A program made the position numbers and the translations under genes. From Geminicoccus harenae (lineage in GTDB: Bacteria; Pseudomonadota; Alphaproteobacteria; Geminicoccales; Geminicoccaceae): a stretch of DNA of 64,000 nucleotides. Shown piece after piece: positions 43,172 to 51,890 of the stretch; within the stretch, counting starts at the first letter, position 1; each line of letters opens with the position of its first letter. The stretch lies in assembly GCF_019800005.1 (NCBI RefSeq), contig NZ_JABGCL010000005.1, forward strand, positions 62,001 to 126,000. The letters are read 5' to 3'. The notes under the pieces were generated by a model. It did not search any database. It saw only the letters and a program-made list of their open reading frames with translations, and was not told where the DNA came from.

Positions 43172-43212
43172 GGATCGGCCCCGCCACGGGTGTGCCGGGG
43201 CGGGGCCGATCC
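43172..43212 (-). promoter_or_regulatory. 14-bp perfect hairpin after the binding-protein gene
   Basis: GGATCGGCCCCGCC and GGCGGGGCCGATCC are exact reverse complements separated by 13 bases. In the minus-strand mRNA it lies 21 bases after the binding-protein stop and 23 before the permease ATG. No T-run follows, so it more likely stabilises the upstream message or causes partial read-through than terminates fully. Confidence 0.65.
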
Positions 43213-43233
43213 TGGATCGTCAAGAAGTGCGGA

Positions 43234-44673
43234 TCAGCCGAGGCCGGCGGCCTTGAGCTGCCGGTCGATGTTGCCGGCCAGTTCGTCCAGGCCCTCGTCG
43301 ACCGGGATCTCGTTGGCGACCATCTTCTGCAGGGCGGCAGCCCAGTCCGTGGTCACGGTCTGGAACAGCGGCTGCGGGGTGAAGTAGATCTTCGAGCCGG
43401 GGCTGGAGGCCTCGAACTGCTCGATATAGCCCGGATAGGACTTGGCGATCCGCGAGCGGAACTCCTCGTCCTTCCACACGCTCTGACGGACCGGGTTCAC
43501 GAAGTCCATCTTGCGCGCGCCGAACAGGGCATGGTCGGTGCCCGAGGCCCATTGCATGAAGTACCAGGTGGCATCCTTCTGACCGCCGAACGTGCTCATC
43601 GCGAGCGACCAGATCCAGACGTTCGGCGTGGGCGCCTCGGCACCGGGCTTGGGCGTGAACGCGGAATAGGCGAGGTTGCCGGCTTCCTTGTTGTCGCCGC
43701 CGTTCATGAAGTAGCCGAGGATGTCGGCATCGTAGATCATCGCCGAGGCGCCCGCACCCAGGTCGGTGCCGACTTGGTACCAGGTGTAGGTCGCCCAGTT
43801 CTTGGGCCCGCTCTCCTGGATCATCTTCACCCAGAGCGCGGTCATCTCCTTGGCCTCGGGCGAGTTCATCGCCGCCTTGAGCATGCCGTCCTGGACCGTC
43901 AGGTCCTTCGCACCATAGTTGGCGAAGGCCGAGAGATAGCCCGGATGGATGGTGGCCCAGGAGCGGCTGCCGCGCACGCCGATACCGTACACGCCGGCGT
44001 CCGAATCGGTGATCTTCTTGGCCAGCTCGACTAGTTCCGGCAGGTCCTTGGCCGGCTCGACCTTGAGCTGGTCGAAGATCCGCCGGTTGTAGGAAATCGA
44101 GTTCAGCTCGAAGCCCCAGGGCAGCGCCCACTGCTTGGAGTCCTCGCCGCCCAGCTCCGCACCCGGCACGCCCGACCAGGCGGTGGACTTGCGGATGCCC
44201 TCCAGCATGTCGTCCCAGGCATAGTTGGGCGCGGTCTGGTCGCTGTCCTGGATGTACTCGTTCAGGTCCTCGACCCAGCCGGCCGGGCCGTACTGCCAGA
44301 CCTGGTAGGCGCCGGTCATGAAGGCGTCGTACTGGCTGCTGCGCGAGGACAGGGCGGCCGCGACCTTGTCGAAATACACGTCTTCCGGGAACACGTCGTA
44401 GGTGACGTTCATGCCGGTGAGCGACTTGAAGTTCTCCAGGTTGGCGATCATCGCATCCGCATAGGGATGCTTGTTGAGCAGGAGGTTGATCGTCTTGCCC
44501 TCGTGCGCCTTCCAGTTGAACTCCTGGGCCAGCGCCTCGGTCATGCCCTGGTTCAGGATGTAGGCGCCCGCCGCGGCACCGATGCCCATGCGCCCCAGGC
44601 GCTCGATCATCTCGCGGCGGCTCATGCCGCCCTTGAGGAAGCGGTCGATGGTATCCTTTTGCTTCGTCGTCAT
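43234..44673 (-). CDS. ABC importer solute-binding protein, sugar/polyol (family 1)
   Basis: 479-residue extracellular solute-binding protein. The N-terminus contains MSRREMIERLGRMGIGAAAGAYIL, an Arg-Arg plus hydrophobic stretch that looks like a Tat-type signal, cleaved near ALAQEFNWK. The mature part begins KTINLLLNKHPYADAMIANLENFKSLTGMNVTYDVFPEDVYFDKV and contains YDAFMTGAYQVWQYGPAGWVEDLNEYIQD, typical of the large family-1 binding proteins. ATG 44673 follows AGGGAGGT by 8 bases, one of the strongest ribosome sites in the window. First structural gene of the operon; the SorC regulator lies just upstream on the same strand. Confidence 0.88.
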   Translation of the reverse strand: MTTKQKDTIDRFLKGGMSRREMIERLGRMGIGAAAGAYILNQGMTEALAQEFNWKAHEGKTINLLLNKHPYADAMIANLENFKSLTGMNVTYDVFPEDVYFDKVAAALSSRSSQYDAFMTGAYQVWQYGPAGWVEDLNEYIQDSDQTAPNYAWDDMLEGIRKSTAWSGVPGAELGGEDSKQWALPWGFELNSISYNRRIFDQLKVEPAKDLPELVELAKKITDSDAGVYGIGVRGSRSWATIHPGYLSAFANYGAKDLTVQDGMLKAAMNSPEAKEMTALWVKMIQESGPKNWATYTWYQVGTDLGAGASAMIYDADILGYFMNGGDNKEAGNLAYSAFTPKPGAEAPTPNVWIWSLAMSTFGGQKDATWYFMQWASGTDHALFGARKMDFVNPVRQSVWKDEEFRSRIAKSYPGYIEQFEASSPGSKIYFTPQPLFQTVTTDWAAALQKMVANEIPVDEGLDELAGNIDRQLKAAGLG

Positions 44674-44717
44674 TCTAAAGACCTCCCTTGAACTATGGGT
44701 CGACTGCCAAGGAAAAC

Positions 44718-45749
44718 TCAGTTGCCCTGCGGCGCCGCCTCCAGGACGGCATGCGCCGTCGCCTCGTCGGTGACAAGGCGGGTGACCAGGCCCGTGGACA
44801 GGATCGAGCGGATCGCCTGCGGCTTGGTCCTGCCGCCTGCCAGGATCACGACTTCCTTGCCCTGCAGGTCGGCGAGATCGATGGCGATCGCGCGCGCATT
44901 GATCTCGGCATCCACCAGCCGGCCATCCGCGTCGAAGAACCGGCCCAGGATCTCGCCCACCGCGCCCAGGCGGCGCAGCTCGTCGAGTTCCTCCGTGGTG
45001 ATCATGCCGGTCTTGACCAGGAACGAGCCGCTGGCGACTTCGCCCAGCCCGGCGATCACCAGGTCGGCTTGGCGACCGAGGTCCAGCGCATGGCGCACGC
45101 TGCGCTGCGCCATCAGCACCGCCTTGTCCTCGCCGGTGTCGGCGAAGAACGGGACGGGCAGGAAGTAGGATTCCGCGCCGGTGCGCTCGCACAGGCGGTG
45201 GATCACGTCGAACGGGTTGGCGGCGGCGTTGCGGGTGAGCGAGCCCAGCAGCGAGACGAACCGCACGCCCTCGCGCGGCTGGCGCGGCAGGCGGTCGGCC
45301 ATCGCCGCCAAAGTGCGGCCGTGGCCCACGCCGATGAGGCGGGCCTGCCCGGTCTCCAGCGCATTGTGCAGGACGCGGGCACCCGCCACGGCCAGGGTCT
45401 CGACCGGCAGCGGCCGCTCATCCTCGCCCAGCATCGGAGCCACGAAGCAGCCGCTCAGCCCGAACATGCGGCACAGCCGGTCCTCCAGGGTCACGCATTC
45501 CTGCGGCGTGCCCTCGATGAACACCCGGATCAGGCCGTCGCGATGCGCCTGGGCGATCAGCCGGTTCACCTTCACACGGCTCATCGACAGGCGCGAGGCG
45601 ATCTCGTCCTGGGTCAGTCCGCCGATGAATGACAGCCATGCGGCCCGTGTCGCGAGGCTGTTCTCGCCCCCCGACGGCCTGCTGGCCTCCCCGCTGAACA
45701 TTCGTTCGATGCCCGTACGTTCGTAACCCCAGGGTGCGCTCTGTGCCAT
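44718..45749 (-). CDS. SorC-family sugar-binding transcriptional regulator (EryD-like)
   Basis: 343 residues. N-terminal helix-turn-helix AAWLSFIGGLTQDEIASRLSMSRVKVNRLIAQAHRDGLI (about 36-74), then the SorC sugar-phosphate-binding domain with IGVGHGRTLAAMA (about 139-151), PVPFFADTGEDK, and AGLGEVASGSFLVKTGMIT. It regulates in response to a phosphorylated sugar. The family includes EryD of the Brucella erythritol operon. ATG 45749 gives only 44 bp to the divergent isomerase gene; ATG 45701 (MFSGEASRPSG) is also possible and would leave 92 bp for divergent promoters. Confidence 0.87.
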   Translation of the reverse strand: MAQSAPWGYERTGIERMFSGEASRPSGGENSLATRAAWLSFIGGLTQDEIASRLSMSRVKVNRLIAQAHRDGLIRVFIEGTPQECVTLEDRLCRMFGLSGCFVAPMLGEDERPLPVETLAVAGARVLHNALETGQARLIGVGHGRTLAAMADRLPRQPREGVRFVSLLGSLTRNAAANPFDVIHRLCERTGAESYFLPVPFFADTGEDKAVLMAQRSVRHALDLGRQADLVIAGLGEVASGSFLVKTGMITTEELDELRRLGAVGEILGRFFDADGRLVDAEINARAIAIDLADLQGKEVVILAGGRTKPQAIRSILSTGLVTRLVTDEATAHAVLEAAPQGN

Positions 45750-45793
45750 TCCGTGTCAATACGCGCGCAGGCAGAGCGCAGGAGAGAGCAACC

Positions 45794-46564
45794 GTGATCG
45801 GCAAGTTCAGGGTCGGCACCGGCTGGAAGATGAACCACACGCTGGCAATGGCGCGCGACTATGCCGGCACGCTGGCGGCAGCCGAGCGGCCCGACGGGAT
45901 CGACCTGTTCGTGCTGCCGCCGGCCACGGCGCTGGCCGAGGTCGCGCGGCTGCTGGCGGGCTCTGGCGTCCGGGTGGGTGCTCAGAACGCGCATTGGGCC
46001 GAGAAGGGCGCCTGGACCGGCGAGATCTCCATGACCATGGTCGCGGAGGTCGGTGCCAGCCTGGTAGCGCTCGGCCATTCCGAGCGCCGCGCCCATTTCG
46101 CCGAGACCGACCTGGACGTGAACCGCAAGGTGCGGGCTGCCCTGGAGCATGGCCTGACCCCGCTGGTCTGCGTGGGCGAGACGGCGGACGAGAAGCGGCT
46201 GGGGGCGGCGGTAGCGACCAATGTCCGCCAAGCGCGCATGGCGCTGGCGGGCCTGACCCATGCCGAGGCCGCGCGGGTCTGGCTGGCCTATGAGCCGGTC
46301 TGGGCGATCGGTGAGGGCGGCGTCCCGGCCACGCCCGAGGATGCCCAGCCGATCCACGCCGCCATCAAGCAGGCGATCGTCGACCTGGTCGGCATCGAGC
46401 CGTCCGTGCTCTATGGCGGCAGCGTCAACCCGCAGAACGCCCAGGCGCTGGCGGTAGTACCCGAAGTGGATGGGCTGTTCGTCGGCCGCTCGGCCTGGAC
46501 TGCTTCGGGCCTGCTCGAGATCGCGCGGCTGGCGGTCGAGGCGCGCGCAGCCGCCAGGGGCTGA
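45794..46564 (+). CDS. Triose-phosphate isomerase homologue, EryH/LerI-like (GTG start)
   Basis: 256-residue TIM-barrel isomerase. It begins VGTGWKMNHTLAMARDYA, the form found in catabolic EryH/L-erythrulose-1-phosphate isomerases, rather than the AGNWKMNG start of housekeeping TpiA. Catalytic Lys (about 13), His in LVALGHSERR (about 91-100), Glu in WLAYEPVWAIGEG (about 158-170) and phosphate loop LYGGSVNPQN. GTG at 45794 follows GGAGAGAG by 5 bases. Divergent from the SorC regulator, so probably controlled by it. It could still act as a general triose-phosphate isomerase. Confidence 0.88.
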   Translation: MIGKFRVGTGWKMNHTLAMARDYAGTLAAAERPDGIDLFVLPPATALAEVARLLAGSGVRVGAQNAHWAEKGAWTGEISMTMVAEVGASLVALGHSERRAHFAETDLDVNRKVRAALEHGLTPLVCVGETADEKRLGAAVATNVRQARMALAGLTHAEAARVWLAYEPVWAIGEGGVPATPEDAQPIHAAIKQAIVDLVGIEPSVLYGGSVNPQNAQALAVVPEVDGLFVGRSAWTASGLLEIARLAVEARAAARG

Positions 46565-46576
46565 GCCACGGGAGGT

Positions 46577-47059
46577 TCAGCCTTCCGCGATGCGCCGGCG
46601 GCCGTAGATGCGGTAGGGCTCGAAGCCGCTGGCGCGCCAGGCCTGGTCGGCCAGATGGTTGCCGGGCTGCCAGGAGAGCTGCATCCAGCCGACCTCGTGC
46701 GCCCGGAACCAGGCCTCGGCATGGGCCAGCAGGGCGCGCGCCACGCCCTGGCGCCGGTGGGCGGGCGCCACATAGACATGACCGACATGGCCCACCAGGT
46801 GGATCGGCGATTCGTGGACGAAGGGCCGGTCCAGTCGGGCGGAGAGATAGCCGGCCGGGATCGAATCGCGCAGCGCCATCACCCCCAGCCGGTCGCTCGG
46901 AAACGGCAGGATCAGGTCGCGCGCGACCGCCTCGGGGCGCAGGACCGCACCCTCGAAATACGGGTCGCCGCTGGCCTTGAGGTCCGCGAAGAAGTCGATG
47001 GTCCAGCGCACCATCTGCTCGCGGTCGGCAGCGCACAGGTCGCGGATCGTGATGGTCAT
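46577..47059 (-). CDS. GNAT-family N-acetyltransferase
   Basis: 160 residues. Acetyl-CoA-binding motif HVYVAPAHRRQGVARALLAHAEAWF (about 94-118) with the Q/RxxGxA loop, and the C-terminal WRASGFEPYRIYGRR segment. N-terminal ITIRDLCAADREQMVRWTIDFF is the usual first helix. Convergent with the isomerase gene (12-bp gap) and 10 bp after the LysE gene on the same strand. Substrate unknown. Confidence 0.87.
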   Translation of the reverse strand: MTITIRDLCAADREQMVRWTIDFFADLKASGDPYFEGAVLRPEAVARDLILPFPSDRLGVMALRDSIPAGYLSARLDRPFVHESPIHLVGHVGHVYVAPAHRRQGVARALLAHAEAWFRAHEVGWMQLSWQPGNHLADQAWRASGFEPYRIYGRRRIAEG

Positions 47060-47069
47060 GGCCGGAACC

Positions 47070-47696
47070 CTAGCCCCGCCAGGCCTGCAGAGCGAGCGGC
47101 AGGGCGATCGCGAACATGATCAGCGCGATCAGGAAGTCGAGGATGCGCCAGGCGGCCGGGCGCGCGAACAAGGGTGTCAGGACCCTGGCACCGAAGCCCA
47201 GCAGCGCGAACCAGATGAAGGACGCCGCTGCGGCACTGAGCGCGAACGAGAGCCGATCCGCGCCCTGGAACTGGGCGGAGATCCCGCCGACCAGGACCAC
47301 CGTGTCTAGGAAGACATGCGGGTTCAGCCAGGTGAAGGCGGCAGCGGCAGCCAGCGCCGCAGGACGCGAGGCAGGCACGGCGGCCGCAGCGTCGAGTGCG
47401 CCGGGTGAGAGGCTGCGGCGCAGCGCCTGGATGCCATACCAGGCGAGGAACGCCGCACCCCCGGCCGCGACCAGCCGCAGGAGGGCCGGTGAGCCGCCGA
47501 TCAGCGTGCCGAGGCCGAAGCACCCTGCAGCGATCAGCAGGGCGTCGGAGCAGGCGCAGAGCAGGACCACCGGCAGGACATGGCGGCGCGCCAGACCGCA
47601 GCGCAGCACATAGGCGTTCTGGGCGCCGATCGCGACGATCAGGCCGAAACCGAGCGCCAGCCCCTGCAGGGCCGCCGACAGGATGGGAGAGGGCAT
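47070..47696 (-). CDS. LysE/ArgO-type amino-acid exporter
   Basis: 208 residues, six membrane segments. The signature GFGLIVAIGAQNAYVLRCGLARRHVLPVVLLCACSDALLI (about 16-55) is diagnostic of LysE/ArgO, exporters of lysine/arginine and relatives. Later AFTWLNPHVFLDTVVLVGGIS is also typical. No LysG/ArgP regulator gene is beside it. Confidence 0.93.
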   Translation of the reverse strand: MPSPILSAALQGLALGFGLIVAIGAQNAYVLRCGLARRHVLPVVLLCACSDALLIAAGCFGLGTLIGGSPALLRLVAAGGAAFLAWYGIQALRRSLSPGALDAAAAVPASRPAALAAAAAFTWLNPHVFLDTVVLVGGISAQFQGADRLSFALSAAAASFIWFALLGFGARVLTPLFARPAAWRILDFLIALIMFAIALPLALQAWRG

Positions 47697-47756
47697 GAGG
47701 GTCGGTGGTGCGGCTGAATGGTTGTCCCGGTCGCCACGCCCGCACCACCGGAACGA

Positions 47757-48062
47757 TCAGATGGGCGCTCGGGTGATCTGCGACAGCGTCTGGTTGACCT
47801 CGTAGACCTGGGCGAAGACGTCGTTCAAGCCCAGCGATTTCAGCCTGGCCAGATGCTTGTCCCGGAAACGCAGCGCGGCATCCGGATCGTTGAACAGATG
47901 GATGCCGCCGACACGCTTGGTCTGCCGGTTCTCGGTCCAGATCTTCCAGACCAGGCCCTGCTCGGTCGAGATGTCCTCCGCAAGTCCTTGCGAGGCAGCC
48001 GCCATCTCATCCCCCCAAGGGCCATCGAACGGAAAATCGAACACAAGGATCATGTGATTCAT
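47757..48062 (-). CDS. ydhR: YdhR-like putative monooxygenase (dimeric alpha-beta barrel)
   Basis: About 101 residues. The protein aligns by eye with E. coli YdhR: FDFPFDGPWGDEMAAASQGLAEDISTEQGLVWKIWTENRQTKRVGGIHLFNDPDAALRFRDKHLARLKSLGLNDV, conserved through NQTLSQI near the end. YdhR-type proteins are cofactorless monooxygenase-like and of unknown substrate. Possible starts are GTG 48071, ATG 48062 and ATG 48053, none with a strong ribosome site. Divergent from a small GNAT gene. Confidence 0.85.
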   Translation of the reverse strand: MNHMILVFDFPFDGPWGDEMAAASQGLAEDISTEQGLVWKIWTENRQTKRVGGIHLFNDPDAALRFRDKHLARLKSLGLNDVFAQVYEVNQTLSQITRAPI

Positions 48063-48174
48063 TATTATCACCGGAAAAGATGTAATTATTGCTCCCAGTC
48101 GGAAGAATGCTCCTGATCGCGCGACGCGCCAAGCCCCGGGGAACCGCAGGGGGCTGCCATCGCTTCAACCACTC

Positions 48175-48450
48175 ATGGGTACGACGTTTCAGGATGCTGC
48201 GGCCAGGAGCCGGTTCGAGCTGGAGGAGGACGGCAAGCTGGTGTTTGCCGACTACCGCCGCCGGGACGGCATGCTCGTCATCACCCATGTCGAGGCGGAC
48301 CCGGCCTTGCGGGGCAGGGGTGCGGCCGGCCGGCTCATGGAGGAGCTGACCAGGGTCGCGCGCCGGGACGGGCTGAAGCTGCGGCCATTCTGCTCCTATG
48401 CGGCCGCCTGGCTCCGGCGCCATCGGGAGCATCAGGACCTTCTGGCCTGA
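48175..48450 (+). CDS. Small GNAT-like acetyltransferase (YjdJ type)
   Basis: 91 residues matching the short GNAT-like domain of YjdJ/Acetyltransf_CG: FELEEDGKLVFADYRRRDGMLVITHVEADPALRGRGAAGRLMEELTRVARRDGLKLRPFCSYAAAWLRRH. It keeps the acetyl-CoA loop RGRGAAGRL and the conserved CSYA near the end. Its 3' end overlaps the convergent EamA permease gene by 19 bp. Role unknown. Confidence 0.85.
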   Translation: MGTTFQDAAARSRFELEEDGKLVFADYRRRDGMLVITHVEADPALRGRGAAGRLMEELTRVARRDGLKLRPFCSYAAAWLRRHREHQDLLA

Positions 48451-49361
48451 CCAGGCAGCACCGGCGCGCGGCGGCCCCGCTGGCCCATGACCAGCCACAC
48501 GCCGAAGGCGGCGAGGGCGAGACCGGCCAGCGCCAGCGGTGAGAAGGTCTCGCCCAGGATCAGCCAGGCCAGCGCCGCCGCCCCGCCCGGCACCAGGTAG
48601 AGCAGGCTGGTGACCCTGGCCGCCTCACCCTTGCGGATCATCAGGTTCATCAGGCTGACCGCGATCACCGAGTTGCCGATCACCAGATAGGCCATGACCA
48701 GGACGAAGCTGACGGTCGGGTTCACGCTCGGCGTCTCGGTGACGAGGACGGCCGCGATGGTGAAAGCGGCGGCCGCCAGATACTGGACCGCACCGCCGGT
48801 CCACAGGTCGAACACCGGGCAGAACCGCTTCTGCACGAGCGTGCCGACGGTGATCGACAGGACGCTGGCGGCCGCCCAGGCCACGCCGGCGGCCGTGCCC
48901 AGGCCGAGTTCCAGCTTGTTCCAGATCACCAGGGTCACCCCGGCAAAGCCCAGCACCAGCCCCAGCCACTGGTGGAGCCGGACCCGCTCGCCCAGGAGCG
49001 GCAGCGCCACGCAGGCGGTGATGACCGGCTGCAGCGCGCTGATCAGCGCCGCGGTGCCGGCACCGATCCCCTCGTCGAACGCGAGGTAGGCGAAGGTGAA
49101 GTAGAGGCCCTGGTTCAGGAGGCCCACCAGCGCGATCCAGCCCATCGCCGCCGGGCGCGGCCAGCGTGCCCCCATCAGCCAGGCGATCAGGACGAACAGG
49201 CCGGCGGCCACGACGAAGCGGATCGCGACCAGGGTGATCGGTGTGCTGTCGACGATGCCGAGCCGGCCCGCGACATAGCCGCCGCTCCACAGGAGCAGGA
49301 ACAAAAACGGCGTCGCCCGTTCGAACCAATCGACTTGATCCCGCACCGTCCTGCCCGCCAT
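48432..49361 (-). CDS. EamA-family drug/metabolite transporter
   Basis: 309 residues with about ten membrane helices in two EamA repeats: first from PFLFLLLWSGGYVAGRLGI to VWNKLELGLG, second from GVAWAAASVLSITVGTLVQKRF to GVWLVMG. The pattern LISALQPVITACVALPLLGERVRLHQWLGLVLGFAGVTLV is typical of the family. Solute unknown, often amino acids or metabolites. Divergent from the SDR gene at 49412. Confidence 0.9.
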   Translation of the reverse strand: MAGRTVRDQVDWFERATPFLFLLLWSGGYVAGRLGIVDSTPITLVAIRFVVAAGLFVLIAWLMGARWPRPAAMGWIALVGLLNQGLYFTFAYLAFDEGIGAGTAALISALQPVITACVALPLLGERVRLHQWLGLVLGFAGVTLVIWNKLELGLGTAAGVAWAAASVLSITVGTLVQKRFCPVFDLWTGGAVQYLAAAAFTIAAVLVTETPSVNPTVSFVLVMAYLVIGNSVIAVSLMNLMIRKGEAARVTSLLYLVPGGAAALAWLILGETFSPLALAGLALAAFGVWLVMGQRGRRAPVLPGQARRS

Positions 49362-49411
49362 CTGCCCACCGGCCGGCTGGTTTAGGCCGGCGGCGTGCAG
49401 GAGGCGAGGGC

Positions 49412-50170
49412 GTGCGGGGACTTTCGGGCAAGCGGGCGGTCGTGACCGGGGCGGCCACCGGGATCGGGCGGGCCACCGCCCTGCGGCTGGCCGAGGAAGG
49501 CGTGCGGGTCGCGGTGATCCACCACGGCCAAGCGGACGAGGCGGACACGCTGCTCCAGGCGATGCGCCCGGCAGACGGCCCGCATCTGGCCCTGGATGCC
49601 GACGTGGCCGACGAGGCCATGCTGGAGCGGGCGTTCGACGATGTGCTGGCGGCGTTCGGCGGGCTCGAACTGCTGGTGGCCAACGCCGCGACCAAGCGGA
49701 TCAACGATCCTTCCGCCTATCCCATGGCCGACTGGGACGCGGTCCACGGCGTCAACCTGCGTGGCGCCTATATGACCGCCCGCGCCTTCCTCCGGCGCCG
49801 CACCGGGCCGACCGGGGCGATCGTGTTCGTGTCCTCGGTCCACGAGATCACGCCGCTGGAAGAGGATATCGGCTATGCCGCCTCCAAGGCGGGTCTGGCC
49901 GGTGTCACCCGGACCCTGGCGCTCGCCGAGGCGCGGCGCGGGGTGCGGGTCAACAACCTCGCACCGGGCGGGGTGATCACGCCGATGAACCCCACCTGGA
50001 CGCCCGGCTCGGCCGTGCTCGCCGAGTTCGAGGCGAAGGTGCCGCTCGGTCGGGCCGCTCAGCCCGAGGAGATGGCCTCAGTGGCGGCCTTCCTCCTGTC
50101 CGACGAGGCCTCCTACGTCACCGGGCAGACGCTGGTGGCGGATGGCGGGGTCATGTGGTCGCCGCACTGA
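49412..50170 (+). CDS. Short-chain dehydrogenase/reductase (GTG start)
   Basis: 252-residue classical SDR. VVTGAATGIGRATALRLAEEGV (about 9-30), VANAATK in place of NNAG, Ser in VFVSSVHEIT (about 139-148), catalytic YAASK (about 154-158), ending TGQTLVADGGVMWSP. The GTG at 49412 is fixed by AGGAGG 7 bases upstream. Resembles sugar or 3-oxoacyl reductases. Convergent with the GH105 gene. Confidence 0.88.
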   Translation: MRGLSGKRAVVTGAATGIGRATALRLAEEGVRVAVIHHGQADEADTLLQAMRPADGPHLALDADVADEAMLERAFDDVLAAFGGLELLVANAATKRINDPSAYPMADWDAVHGVNLRGAYMTARAFLRRRTGPTGAIVFVSSVHEITPLEEDIGYAASKAGLAGVTRTLALAEARRGVRVNNLAPGGVITPMNPTWTPGSAVLAEFEAKVPLGRAAQPEEMASVAAFLLSDEASYVTGQTLVADGGVMWSPH

Positions 50171-50195
50171 CCGCTGGGCTGGCGGCGAGGCGGGC

Positions 50196-51890
50196 TCAGC
50201 GGGCTTCCGCGGTCGCCTCGCCGAGCGGCACGTAGATCTGCCCGGTGGTGAGGACCAGAGCGTCGACGGCCGTGCCGGGCTTGCCGTGGGCGATCTCGAT
50301 GAAGTGCGATCCGGCCATGAGCGGCAGGAGGACCGGCTCGCCGTTGCCCCGGGACAGGTCCGTCCAGCGCAGGCGGGAACGGTGCGGCTCGACCTGCCAC
50401 CAGATCCACTCTCTCCCGTCCACCCGCAGCCAGAAGCCGTTGCTGGCGTCGTCCGGTGCCCGGAACCGCCCCCACAACCGGTAGTTGCCCGCGCGGGGCA
50501 GGTCGACCCGCACCAGGGCGCGGCCGACCGGCCCCTCGGCAGGCCCGCCCGTCGCCTCCGTCATCAGCACCAGCCGGCCGCCGCTGGCGCCGGGATACTG
50601 CCAGGGGCTCATCGGCCGGCGCGCCAGCCCGGATTCCGCCTCCTGCCGCACCAGGACCGTGCCCGGCGGCAGGCGGCGCAGGGGCGTCTCGTGCATGAGC
50701 AGGAACGCACCCAGGCCATGCGGGTCGTCGACCACGACCCGCGAGAGGTCCAGATAGTCGGCTGCCGTCTCGCCGATTCCGGTGCCGCGCACCGCGCCGA
50801 GCAGGCTGGCGCGGCCATTCTCCAGGGACACCCGGTCGATCATGCCCTGCAGCGCACGCGCCGCCAGCGCATGGTCCGCGAGCGGCAGCCAGCGCCGCGT
50901 CACCGCGCGGGTGATGACATGGGCATGCATGGCCGAGCAGGAGGTCTCGACGAAATTCTGGGTGGAGCCGTTCGCCGTCTGGATCACCGCCGGGCCGGCC
51001 ATGACCTGCCGCCAGCCGCCCGGATCGGCCACGAAGGTCGACCGGTAGCCCTCCACCAGCTTGGCCAGGCGCGCCAAGAGGGCCGGCCGGTAGGCATGGC
51101 CCTCGGGCAGGGCATCCAGCACGGTGACCAGGCTGATCCCGTACCAGCCGACCGCGCGGCACCAGATCACCGGGGCGTGCTGCGGCCTGGGCGGCCGCGC
51201 CCATGTGAAGTCGCGGTCCTGGTCATAGGCATGCCAGAGCAGCCCGGTGTCCGGGTCCTGCAGGTGCCGCCCATAGACGTCGAGCTGGCGCGCGGCCTCG
51301 TCCAGCCCGGTGCGGCCGTCGCCCGGCACCAGCCGGCTGTACTCCACCAGGAAGGGCGTGAACATGAAGCTGCCGTCCGCCCAGATCACGTTGGACGCGA
51401 ACCGGCTGGACGGCGCATCACGATGCCAGAACGCACCGCTGGCGGTGCGCGGCCACTCGCGCAGGCGCTGGCGGATGGTGTCGGCCGCCACCCGGAACCG
51501 CTGGTCGCCCGTGGCCTGCCAGAGCTGCAGCACCAGCAGGCCGGGCATCAGGCTGTCCAGCGTATCGAGCTCGATCGCCGCCCCGCCCGGCGCCGCCACG
51601 ATCCGCCCGTCCGGCTCGACATGCCGGTAGCCCCACTGCTTCACATGCTCCAGCAGGCGGCGGTCGCCGGTGCGGTCGTAGACGAGCTTCAGCCCGTACA
51701 GATAGAGGGCCTGCTGGTACTGCCAGGCCCGGGCGCCGCCGGAGACCGGCGCACCCTGGCGGTTGGTGAGCGCCGCCTCCGCGATCCTCAGGCCCCAGTC
51801 GGTGTCGGCGCGCGCGGCCGGCATGTGCAGCAGGACAAAAGCCACTGCCAGCAGCAGCGAAAGGCGCAGGGCCGCGAGAAGGCCGGACAT
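50196..51890 (-). CDS. Exported GH88/GH105-type unsaturated glycosyl hydrolase with C-terminal beta domain
   Basis: 564 residues. Signal peptide about 1-28 (LLLAVAFVLLHMPAARA). Residues about 30-390 form an (alpha/alpha)6 barrel: FASNVIWADGSFMFTPFLVEYSRL carries the catalytic-acid Asp (WADG), and APVIWCRAVGWYGISLVTVLDALPEGH matches the second GH105 block. These enzymes hydrate the unsaturated uronic acid left by pectin or rhamnogalacturonan lyases. The C-terminal 150 residues (VLVRQEAESGLARRPM to HFIEIAHGKPGTAVDALVLT) look like a carbohydrate-binding jelly roll (CBM-like). GTG 51896 is an alternative start. Downstream of a ribose-type ABC importer on the same strand, 120 bp away. Confidence 0.82.
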   Translation of the reverse strand: MSGLLAALRLSLLLAVAFVLLHMPAARADTDWGLRIAEAALTNRQGAPVSGGARAWQYQQALYLYGLKLVYDRTGDRRLLEHVKQWGYRHVEPDGRIVAAPGGAAIELDTLDSLMPGLLVLQLWQATGDQRFRVAADTIRQRLREWPRTASGAFWHRDAPSSRFASNVIWADGSFMFTPFLVEYSRLVPGDGRTGLDEAARQLDVYGRHLQDPDTGLLWHAYDQDRDFTWARPPRPQHAPVIWCRAVGWYGISLVTVLDALPEGHAYRPALLARLAKLVEGYRSTFVADPGGWRQVMAGPAVIQTANGSTQNFVETSCSAMHAHVITRAVTRRWLPLADHALAARALQGMIDRVSLENGRASLLGAVRGTGIGETAADYLDLSRVVVDDPHGLGAFLLMHETPLRRLPPGTVLVRQEAESGLARRPMSPWQYPGASGGRLVLMTEATGGPAEGPVGRALVRVDLPRAGNYRLWGRFRAPDDASNGFWLRVDGREWIWWQVEPHRSRLRWTDLSRGNGEPVLLPLMAGSHFIEIAHGKPGTAVDALVLTTGQIYVPLGEATAEAR

